Below are positions 34,808 through 41,715 of a stretch of DNA of 64,000 bases, piece by piece (positions within the stretch are counted from its first letter, which is position 1; each line of letters opens with the position of its first letter). A program made the translations under genes and the position numbers. Source of the DNA: Paracoccaceae bacterium (GTDB lineage Bacteria > Pseudomonadota > Alphaproteobacteria > Rhodobacterales > Rhodobacteraceae); the NCBI GenBank assembly GCA_027486345.1, contig JAIXPH010000050.1, positions 62,001-126,000 on the forward strand, given 5' to 3'. The notes under the pieces are model-generated. The model was not told where the DNA came from. It made no database searches and saw only the letters and a program-made list of their open reading frames with translations.

Positions 34808-36021
34808 CAGGCCGTTCCTCCCAATGGGGCGCGGTTGAAGAGTTTGAACGCCGGGCGCGCGGCGGCGGCGACAAGGCTTGCCGGGGGTACTGCATCCGCC
34901 GTGCCAGCCGCGCGCGGGGTGGCCGAAATTGCGCTCGCTGGCCGGTTGGCGGTCGTGGCGGCCACCACGGGCGGCTCACGGCGCAGGTCCGGTGCGACGG
35001 GCTCCTCGGCCCGCGTGGCAAAGCGGCGCGACAAGGCCCCCTTCAGCGGGCCGATGCGGCCCCGGATGGCCGGGGCAGCGGTCTGTGGCGTTGGGGCCGG
35101 GGCGCGGTCCTCTGCCGCGGCGGATCGGGGGAGGGCGGTTTGGGGCGTGGGCTTGGCGGGGGGCGCCGCATTCCAGCCCTCCGCCCAATGGCGCAGGTCG
35201 GACGGCTGCGGCACACGCAAGCAATCGAGCAGTCCCGCTCCATCGGCCAGCAGCGCCAAGGGCAGGCCATCCGTCCCGGCATAGGCCAGCATCTCGTCGG
35301 GTTCGGGTTCCCACAGGTCCAGCCGTGTCAGGCACAGCCGCGCGCTGAAGGGCTGCCACAGCCCGCATTCCCGCGCCGCACGGGCGGGGTGCAGACCGGC
35401 GGGCAGGACAAGCAGAACTTCGGTCCCGCGTGCCAGCAGGGTGGCGGCGATGTCGGGCGCGTGGTCGGGCACTTCGGACAGGTCGATGATCTCGGGCTTG
35501 GTCGGATCGGGGGCGGGCAGGGCCAGCACCTCGGCCACGAGCGGTTGTTCGGGGACCAGCCCCATCAGCCGCGCCCAGCCGCGCAGGCGGTCCTCGGTCA
35601 GGCGGGGACCCGACAGGGGCACGATCAGGCGCGGGCGGGCGTTGGGTGTGTCGCGCCGGATATGGGCGGCAAGCCGTGCCGCCAGCATGGATTTCCCCGC
35701 CCCCGGCGGTCCCACCAGCAGGATGCGCGCGGGCATGCGGCGCAACAGGTCCGGTCCGCCCAGCAGGCGGTCGGCCAGATCATCGGGATCGACGGCATAG
35801 GTCGGGCGCGGTTCGCCCAAAGGCAGCGGGGCCGTGCGCAGCGTGCCGCCTTTGGCCGGGGCCGTCACCGCACGCGCGTTGGGCAATTCCCGCGCGGCGC
35901 GCATTTCGATCATGCCCCCCGATTGCACGGTGGACAGGATGTAGGCATCCGCGCCAAGGCGGCGCATCACCTCGTCCATGGCCTTTTGGGTATCCGGGGC
36001 GCGCACGATGAGAACGGTCAT
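34807..36021 (-). CDS. flhF: FlhF-like SRP-family GTPase (divergent)
   Basis: 404-residue protein at the flhF position between flhA and fliA. It has an FlhF-type front (KAMDEVMRRLGADAYILSTV) and a P-loop GPPGAGKS (104-111). Other GTPase motifs are weak: where SRP GTPases have DTAGR there is DLSE (180-183), and TKxD is replaced by TRLD (232-235). About 120 residues of Pro/Ala-rich tail (from about 285) follow the core, which is unusual. FlhF normally sets flagellar position and number; GTP hydrolysis here is doubtful. Confidence 0.8.
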   Translation of the reverse strand: MTVLIVRAPDTQKAMDEVMRRLGADAYILSTVQSGGMIEMRAARELPNARAVTAPAKGGTLRTAPLPLGEPRPTYAVDPDDLADRLLGGPDLLRRMPARILLVGPPGAGKSMLAARLAAHIRRDTPNARPRLIVPLSGPRLTEDRLRGWARLMGLVPEQPLVAEVLALPAPDPTKPEIIDLSEVPDHAPDIAATLLARGTEVLLVLPAGLHPARAARECGLWQPFSARLCLTRLDLWEPEPDEMLAYAGTDGLPLALLADGAGLLDCLRVPQPSDLRHWAEGWNAAPPAKPTPQTALPRSAAAEDRAPAPTPQTAAPAIRGRIGPLKGALSRRFATRAEEPVAPDLRREPPVVAATTANRPASAISATPRAAGTADAVPPASLVAAAARPAFKLFNRAPLGGTA

Positions 36022-36024
36022 CTA

Positions 36025-38145
36025 TCAGGTCTCCCTGCGGAACGGCAGTTGGCTTTGGCCCCCGATCGAGGCGACGACCTCGACCCGGCGGGATTGCGGA
36101 AGTTCGTTGATGCCCAGCACGATGGCGTCGGGCAGATGCGGGCGCAGGAATTGCGCAAAGGCGCGGCGCAACTGGCTGGCGACGATCACCACGGGCTGTT
36201 TGCCCTGCCCGATGGCATCCTCCAGTGCGTCGCCCAGCGATTTGACAATCGTTCCGGCAAGGCCGGTGTCCAGCATCAGCCCTTCTTCGCCTTGGCGGCG
36301 GGCGCGGATGAGCAGTTGTTCCAGTTCCGGGTCGAGCGTGACCAAGGGCAGCGCCACGTTGATCGGGGTCATCTGTTGCAAGAGGAGCGGCACCAGCATC
36401 GGGCGCAGCGCCTCGGCCATATCCGGTGCGGCCAGGTTGCGGGCAGAGAGGTCGGCCAGCCCTTCCAGAATACGGCGCAGATCGCCAATCGGGATTCGCT
36501 CGGCCAGAAGCGCGCGCAGCACGGCGGTGACGGTGTGCAGCGGGATCAGTTTCGGCACCACGGCAGAGACCAGCGTGGGCGCGGCCCGCGACAGGCTGTC
36601 CAGCAAGGTCTGCACATCATCGGGACCGATCAGGTCGGGTGCGTGCTTGACCAGAAGCTGCGACAGATGCGTGGCGATGACCGACTCCGGTTCCACCACC
36701 ACGTGGTCATCCGCCTCGGCCTCGGCCAGTTGATGCGGCAGGATCCAGACGGCATCAAGGCCGAAGGAGGGGTCTTTCACCTCGATCCCCTTCAGCTTGC
36801 GGGCCGATGAACTGCCGGGGATGGCGAGTTTGCGGTCGGGATAGACCACATCCTCGCCCCGGATCACCTGACCGATGCGGATGCGGTATTGGTTGGGCGG
36901 CAGGGTCAGGTCGTCGCGGATGCGCACGCCGGGGACGACGAAGCCCATGGCCTTGGACACCTCGCGCCGGATGGCGGTGATGCGGGCGACCAGGGCACCG
37001 CCGCCTTCGCCCGCCAAGGGGATCAGGCCGTAGCCGATTTGCAAGGACACCGGCGCATGGTCGGTGACGTCGTCCGGCGTGATGCCTTCGGACGGGGATT
37101 TCTCGCCCCCCGGTCCGGGCAGGGCGTCTGGGCCCTGCACTTCACCATCCACGGCTTGGGCTTCGGGGGACAGGTCGGTGCGGCCGAACCACGCGATGAC
37201 ACCACAAAAGGCTGCACCCAAGAGGAACATCGCATTCGGCATCCCCGGCACGACACCGATCAGCGCCATCACCCCCGCCACCGGGAGCCATGCCTGACGC
37301 AGGTGGATCTGGCTTTTGATCAGCCCGCCCATGTCGTGGCTGGAGGAGACGCGCGTGACGATGATCGCGGTGGCGATGGACAAGAGGAGCGCCGGGATCT
37401 GCGCGACCAGACCGTCGCCGATGGACAGCAGCACATAGGTCTCTGCCGCCTGCCCAAGGCTGAGGCCATGTTGCAGCGTGCCGATCAGGATGCCGCCGAT
37501 GATGTTGATGGCCAGGATCAGGATGCCTGCCATCGCATCGCCTTTGACGAATTTCCCGGCCCCGTCCATGGAGCCGTAGAAATCCGCCTCTGCCGCCACC
37601 TCGGCCCGGCGGGCGCGGGCCTGATCCGGTGTCAGAAGTCCGGCGTTCAGGTCAGCGTCGATGGCCATCTGCTTGCCGGGCATGGCGTCCAGCGTGAAGC
37701 GGGCCGAGACTTCGGACACGCGGCCAGAGCCTTTGGTGATCACGACAAGATTGATGATCACAAGGATCGCAAAGACCAACAGGCCCACGATGAAGTTCCC
37801 GGCGATGACGAATTCGCCAAAGGACTGGATGACCTTGCCCGCCGCCTCGTGCCCGTCATGGCCATGGGTCAGCACGATGCGGGTCGAGGCCACGTTCAGC
37901 GCCAGCCGGAAGATGGTGGCGATCAGCAACAGGTTGGGAAAGCTGGAGAAATCAAGCGGGCGGTAGCTGTAAAGGGCGACCATCAGGATCACCAGCGACA
38001 GCAGGATGTTGAAGACGAAGAACAGGTCCAGCAGCACCACGGGCAGCGGCAGGACCATCATCGCGATGATGATCAGGATGCCCATAGGCAGCACGAGGCC
38101 GCCCAGCATCTGCGTCAGGCCTTGTGGTCTGGGGGCTGCGGTCAT
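36025..38145 (-). CDS. flhA: Flagellar export gate protein FlhA
   Basis: FHIPEP-family inner-membrane protein of 706 residues, part of the flagellar type III export gate. Eight hydrophobic segments fill the first 330 residues; the conserved cytoplasmic loop SMDGAGKFVKGDA and SIGDGLVAQIPALLLS are present. A linker rich in Pro/Asp/Gly (about 330-370) joins the C-terminal chaperone/substrate-docking domain. It is first of the leftward operon, 3 nt from flhF, with a sigma-54 promoter about 107 nt upstream. Confidence 0.97.
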   Translation of the reverse strand: MTAAPRPQGLTQMLGGLVLPMGILIIIAMMVLPLPVVLLDLFFVFNILLSLVILMVALYSYRPLDFSSFPNLLLIATIFRLALNVASTRIVLTHGHDGHEAAGKVIQSFGEFVIAGNFIVGLLVFAILVIINLVVITKGSGRVSEVSARFTLDAMPGKQMAIDADLNAGLLTPDQARARRAEVAAEADFYGSMDGAGKFVKGDAMAGILILAINIIGGILIGTLQHGLSLGQAAETYVLLSIGDGLVAQIPALLLSIATAIIVTRVSSSHDMGGLIKSQIHLRQAWLPVAGVMALIGVVPGMPNAMFLLGAAFCGVIAWFGRTDLSPEAQAVDGEVQGPDALPGPGGEKSPSEGITPDDVTDHAPVSLQIGYGLIPLAGEGGGALVARITAIRREVSKAMGFVVPGVRIRDDLTLPPNQYRIRIGQVIRGEDVVYPDRKLAIPGSSSARKLKGIEVKDPSFGLDAVWILPHQLAEAEADDHVVVEPESVIATHLSQLLVKHAPDLIGPDDVQTLLDSLSRAAPTLVSAVVPKLIPLHTVTAVLRALLAERIPIGDLRRILEGLADLSARNLAAPDMAEALRPMLVPLLLQQMTPINVALPLVTLDPELEQLLIRARRQGEEGLMLDTGLAGTIVKSLGDALEDAIGQGKQPVVIVASQLRRAFAQFLRPHLPDAIVLGINELPQSRRVEVVASIGGQSQLPFRRET

Positions 38146-38251
38146 GCGGCGCTCCGGTCACGGAGGCGCGTCGGGCCGTGGGCTTTGTCGGTCTGGCGCA
38201 TGGGTCATTGTCCTTGTCGCGGCAAAGGGGCGTGCCGCTGCACGGATTGCG

Positions 38252-38268
38252 TGCAAGCCTCGTGCCAG
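38252..38268 (-). promoter_or_regulatory. Sigma-54 promoter for flhA-flhF-fliA
   Basis: On the minus strand CTGGCACG (38268-38261) and TTGCA (38256-38252) keep GG and GC exactly ten bases apart, matching the -24/-12 consensus TGGCACG-N4-TTGCA at every fixed position. Transcription should begin near 38240, leaving a leader of about 95 nt before flhA. Confidence 0.85.
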
Positions 38269-38362
38269 ACGGAAAGCCGACACGGGGCTTTTCGACCTTG
38301 TCTTCCCCATTGGTCCGCGTCGCGCGCATGAGGCGAGGATTGTGCGGGGCCGGTTCACCGGT

Positions 38363-38379
38363 CTGGCACGCCGTTTGCA
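38363..38379 (+). promoter_or_regulatory. Sigma-54 promoter for flgP-flgT-flgA-flgM
   Basis: CTGGCACG (38363-38370), CCGT, TTGCA (38375-38379): a perfect -24/-12 element with correct spacing. The start of transcription is expected near 38391, 27 nt before the flgP ATG. It points away from the flhA promoter about 95 nt to the left. Confidence 0.87.
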
Positions 38380-38417
38380 CTGACCGCCCCAAGCGACCCA
38401 ACCCTTCAGGAGGCCCG

Positions 38418-38960
38418 ATGCGCCGCCCCTCCGCGATCCTGCCCCCCGTCCTCGTCCTTTTGCTGGCCGCCTGTGCCCCGGCACCTGAGACCGCAACCGA
38501 TGCCCTGCCGATGGATGCCACCGGGCTGACCAAGCAGCTTGCCACGGTGAAGGATGATCTGGATGCTGCCGATGTGGCGGCTGCCCCGCCGCCTCCACCC
38601 GCGGCACCCGTGGCGGCGGCGGATGCCGTGCCCGCGCTGAAAGGGTTGGGGTTCGCCCAGATTGCCGGGCAACCCGGCGACACGATGAATGAAAAGCGCC
38701 TGATGGCGATCCGCGCGGCCCGGATGGATGCGCTGCGCGATCTGGCCGAACAGGTCCACGGCATCCGCCTGTCGGCCAGCACCAGCATTCGCGATGCGGT
38801 GGTTCTGGATGACAGCCTGGCCGCGCTGGTCGAAGGCACGATCCGGGGCGCGCGCACCGTGCGGGTTACGCCCAAGGGAACCGACAGCTATGAGGTCGAG
38901 ATGATGCTGGACCGCGACACCGTGGCCTATATCGTCCGCGCGCTGAAGGGGCGGGTCTGA
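38418..38960 (+). CDS. flgP: Flagellar LPP20-family lipoprotein FlgP
   Basis: Lipoprotein of 180 residues: signal with lipobox LAAC (Cys19 lipidated), an Ala/Pro linker, then an LPP20 domain (NEKRLMAIRAARMDALRDLA, about 95-180). FlgP proteins form the outer-membrane disk or H-ring around the flagellar motor. AGGAGG precedes the ATG. It is first in the sigma-54 operon and 3 nt from flgT, which supports the flagellar assignment over a generic LPP20 lipoprotein. Confidence 0.85.
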   Translation: MRRPSAILPPVLVLLLAACAPAPETATDALPMDATGLTKQLATVKDDLDAADVAAAPPPPPAAPVAAADAVPALKGLGFAQIAGQPGDTMNEKRLMAIRAARMDALRDLAEQVHGIRLSASTSIRDAVVLDDSLAALVEGTIRGARTVRVTPKGTDSYEVEMMLDRDTVAYIVRALKGRV

Positions 38961-38963
38961 CCG

Positions 38964-40052
38964 ATGCGTGCCCTTGTCCTTGGCCTTGTGCTGCTGCTGG
39001 CCACGCCCCTGCACGCCGCCGAAGGGCTGTGGGTCGAGGTGACGGGGTACGGCTTCCTGTCCGGGGCCGATCCCGACTCCGCCCGCCGCCGCGCTGTGGC
39101 GGATGCCTTGCTGGCGGCCGCCTTGGCGGGCGGGGCAGAGGTGCGGGGGCATACGGCGGTGGACAAATCCCGCGTCACCGCCGACCTGCTGATCGTGCGG
39201 CCCGTCGGGCGTGTCTTGCAGCATGAAGTGTTGGGCGTCCGCCAGAGCGGCGATCAGGTGGCGGTGACGATCCGCGCCAAGGTGGGCATCGATGCGGGCG
39301 GAGACTGCGACAGCCGACGCCATCTCGTGGTCACGGCCTATGCGCCCGACATCCGCGTCACGCCCTATGCGCCCGCCTGGGCCGAACCGATGGCGACCGA
39401 GATCGTTGCGGCCTTGCTGGAGGCTTTGGGACGTCATCCGGCGGTGGAGCATGTGCGCACCACGCAGCGCGCCCTTCCCGGCATGACCCCGGGGCGCGAG
39501 GCGGTGGATTACGCCAGCCTGACGCGTGGTTCGGTGCGTCTGGCGGCGGGCGATCACGCATTTGTCCCGACCGTGCGGTTGGAGGTCGAGAGCGACGGGA
39601 TCAGCAAGCAACTGGTCCTAACGCTGGATCTGAATTTCGTCGGCGGTCAGGGCGAGGTGATGCAGCGCCGCATCGAACGCCGTGTGACTTTGCCGGGACC
39701 CTCGCCGTTGGGCCAGGCCGGGGCGTTGGTCGCGCCGAAACGCGCGGCGATGGTGGCCAAGCTGACCAAGGGGCTGGACCGCGACTTCGCCGCCATGCTG
39801 GACGGGGAAACCTGCAAGCCGGTGGTGGCAACGCTGGCGGCCGCCGGGGGCAAGATCACCGCGCCGTTCGGATCGCGTCAGGGGCTGTCGCGCGGGTCCA
39901 TCGCCTTTACCGTCGATCGCAGCAACACGACGGAACTGCTCGAGGTGGTGTCGCTGTCGCGCACCTCGGTCGAGTTGCGCCCGCTGGACCCCAACCGCCC
40001 GGCCGCCGCCTTTGACGGGCGGGCGGTGCGGTTCCTCGAGACAGGGAGGTAA
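38964..40052 (+). CDS. flgT: FlgT-like flagellar H-ring protein
   Basis: Exported protein of 362 residues with a signal peptide (1-18, LHA before AEGLWVEV). The N-terminal domain (about 20-110; GADPDSARRRAVADALLAAA) matches the FlgT N-domain. The middle holds a predicted beta/alpha domain, and the C-terminus ends in ITAPFGSRQGLSRGSIAF, as in FlgT. In Rhodobacter a distant FlgT homologue is needed for rotation and contacts stator proteins. Identification rests on these features plus position between flgP and flgA. Confidence 0.8.
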   Translation: MRALVLGLVLLLATPLHAAEGLWVEVTGYGFLSGADPDSARRRAVADALLAAALAGGAEVRGHTAVDKSRVTADLLIVRPVGRVLQHEVLGVRQSGDQVAVTIRAKVGIDAGGDCDSRRHLVVTAYAPDIRVTPYAPAWAEPMATEIVAALLEALGRHPAVEHVRTTQRALPGMTPGREAVDYASLTRGSVRLAAGDHAFVPTVRLEVESDGISKQLVLTLDLNFVGGQGEVMQRRIERRVTLPGPSPLGQAGALVAPKRAAMVAKLTKGLDRDFAAMLDGETCKPVVATLAAAGGKITAPFGSRQGLSRGSIAFTVDRSNTTELLEVVSLSRTSVELRPLDPNRPAAAFDGRAVRFLETGR

Positions 40053-40055
40053 GCG

Positions 40056-40754
40056 ATGCGCGCGGCGGTGCTGATCCTGATGCTGGCAGCCAAGGCGGCG
40101 CTGGCGGGCTATCCCGATGGCGTGCCGGGGGCAGAGGTCGGGCGTCTGGTCCGCGCCGCCCTGTCGGCGGCGGGGGAAAAGGCCAGCGTGACCGACCCGA
40201 TCCGCCCCTATCCGCCTTGCGATGCCGCGCCAGTGGTCACCGGGCAGGGTGGTGCCTGGGGCAATGTCGAGATCACTTGTGCCGCGCCGCGTTGGCAGCG
40301 CGTTCTGCGCACCGGGCTTGGCCCCGTGCCGCGCATCACCCTCACCCCGGAGGAACCGGCGGAACAGCCAAAGGCGCTGACCCTGCGGCGCAGTCTGGCC
40401 AAGGGGGCGCCCATCGGGGCCGAAGACATCGAACTTGCCCCCATGGCCGGTCTTGGTCCGGATCAGGTTTTCACCGACCCCGCCGATGTGGTGGGGCGGC
40501 GGCTGCGACAGGGCCTTGGCGCGGGCCGGACCGTTCTGGCCCGGCATCTGGAACCGCGCTGGATGGTCACACCCGGCGCGCCTCTGGTGCTGGTGGCGCA
40601 GGCCGGTGGCCTGTCCGTCTCGGCCCCGGCCGAGGCGCGCGACGCGGGCGGCGAGGGCGATGTGGTGCGTGTGGTCAATCTCTCTTCGGGGCGCGAGGTC
40701 AAGGCGATCGTCACTGGACCAAATACCGTTACCGCCCAGACTAACATGCGCTGA
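40056..40754 (+). CDS. flgA: Flagellar P-ring assembly chaperone FlgA
   Basis: Periplasmic protein of 232 residues with a signal peptide (about 1-17, before GYPDG). A C-terminal SAF domain runs from about 105 (KALTLRRSLAKGAPIGAEDI), followed by the FlgA end GEGDVVRVVNLSSGREVKAI and VTAQTNMR. It helps assemble the P-ring around the flagellar rod. It lies 3 nt after flgT with GGGAGG before the ATG. The last codons overlap a sigma-28-like element for flgM. Confidence 0.92.
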   Translation: MRAAVLILMLAAKAALAGYPDGVPGAEVGRLVRAALSAAGEKASVTDPIRPYPPCDAAPVVTGQGGAWGNVEITCAAPRWQRVLRTGLGPVPRITLTPEEPAEQPKALTLRRSLAKGAPIGAEDIELAPMAGLGPDQVFTDPADVVGRRLRQGLGAGRTVLARHLEPRWMVTPGAPLVLVAQAGGLSVSAPAEARDAGGEGDVVRVVNLSSGREVKAIVTGPNTVTAQTNMR

Positions 40755-40768
40755 GGTGGTGCCGTAAT
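40741..40768 (+). promoter_or_regulatory. Candidate sigma-28 promoter for flgM
   Basis: CTAAC (40741-40745), 15 bases, GCCGTAAT (40761-40768), overlapping the end of flgA and 21 nt before the flgM ATG. It has the same layout as the site at 33005. In enterics flgM also has its own FliA promoter. Confidence 0.5.
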
Positions 40769-40789
40769 GACTGTGAAACGGAGGGTCTC

Positions 40790-41104
40790 ATGGTAGAACC
40801 GATTTCCACATCCTCGGCACGCCCGCGCATCGCTCGCCCGGGCGAAGACATCGGCGTGCCGGCGAAGGCGGCCGGCACGACCGAGGCGAAAAGCACCGTG
40901 GCGGCATCCCCCGCCACGGGCGACAGTGTTTCGCTGAGTGCAGCCGCGCAGTCCATGCCGGCCGAACTCAAGGATCCCAGCCCCCCCATGGATCTGGAGA
41001 TCGTCAAGCGGATCAAGGATGCGATTGCCGAAGGGAAGTATCCCATCGACCTTGAGAAGATCACGGAAAGCCTGTTCCAGGATTATCTGGAACTGGTGAA
41101 CTGA
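40790..41104 (+). CDS. flgM: Anti-sigma-28 factor FlgM
   Basis: Protein of 104 residues, disordered and Ala/Ser-rich at the front, with the FlgM C-terminal sigma-binding helices (DLEIVKRIKDAIAEGKYPID, LEKITESLF). FlgM holds FliA inactive until the hook is finished and FlgM is exported. It lies 35 nt after flgA, a larger gap than elsewhere in the operon, and that gap holds the putative sigma-28 element. Confidence 0.9.
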   Translation: MVEPISTSSARPRIARPGEDIGVPAKAAGTTEAKSTVAASPATGDSVSLSAAAQSMPAELKDPSPPMDLEIVKRIKDAIAEGKYPIDLEKITESLFQDYLELVN

Positions 41105-41144
41105 TCGGCTCTTGCCCCGTTCGTAGAAGACCCGGAGTTTCCGA

Positions 41145-41558
41145 ATGACCCTTTCCGTCGCCGCCATCCTTCTTGCCGTGTCTGCGGCGGGACTGGCGTT
41201 GATCGTCGTCGGCTGGCGTGCCCGTCGGGCCGCGGCCGCCTCTCTGGCGGCGCAGGCGGCGCCCGACCTGCACCCCGAGGCCGCGCCCGCCGATCCGGTG
41301 GTCGAGGCGACCGAGGCGATCAGTGCCCGGGTCGCGGCGCTGCTGCAGGATCATGAACGGCGGATGACCGACGCCTTTTCGCATGTGCGCGAAGACCTTA
41401 GCGGTCTGAAATCGGATGTGGAGTGGCTGGCCGGTGAGCGCATGATCGAACAGGCCATCGCGCTGGCCCAGACGGGCAGCGACGCGGAAGAAATCGGTCA
41501 GGAATTGGGCTTGTCGCGCGATCAGGCGGCAACCATCGCCCTGTTCCGCAAACACTGA
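41145..41558 (+). CDS. Membrane-anchored DUF2802-like protein in flagellar operon
   Basis: 137-residue protein: one N-terminal transmembrane helix (about 4-24), an Ala/Pro linker, a short coiled region (about 55-80) and a C-terminal helix-turn-helix-like stretch (AEEIGQELGLSRDQAATIAL). This layout matches the DUF2802-type proteins found with flagellar genes; their role is unknown. It follows flgM by 40 nt and could fill the flgN slot of other Rhodobacter operons, but its membrane anchor is not a FlgN feature. Confidence 0.65.
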   Translation: MTLSVAAILLAVSAAGLALIVVGWRARRAAAASLAAQAAPDLHPEAAPADPVVEATEAISARVAALLQDHERRMTDAFSHVREDLSGLKSDVEWLAGERMIEQAIALAQTGSDAEEIGQELGLSRDQAATIALFRKH

Positions 41559-41685
41559 CACCTGCCCGCCCGGTCCCTCGCGGAAAGTTGCGCGAAATTC
41601 GCGCGCGAAAGAGTGGTTATACATACTTTAGGATGTGTATGAGCCGTAAGGCTGTGGCTCCACTCCGCGTTGCGCGCGTTAGCCT

Positions 41686-41706
41686 CCCGACATTGTTTAA
41701 GTCGGG
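41686..41706. promoter_or_regulatory. Hairpin just before the hybrid kinase start
   Basis: CCCGAC (41686-41691) and GTCGGG (41701-41706) pair perfectly over ATTGTTTAA. The 3' arm ends 9 nt before the ATG, in the place a ribosome site would occupy, and no other Shine-Dalgarno is evident. It could limit translation or end transcription from upstream. Confidence 0.35.
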
Positions 41707-41715
41707 CGCGCAACC

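Noticed and set aside
38222-38236. A third sigma-54-like element on the minus strand (GGCACG 38236-38231, TTTGC 38226-38222)
   Set aside because: GG and GC are 11 bases apart instead of 10, and a perfect element lies 30 bases away.
41628-41650. GCCGTAAG at 41643-41650 as a sigma-28 -10 element for the hybrid kinase
   Set aside because: No TAAA-like element occurs 15 bases upstream.
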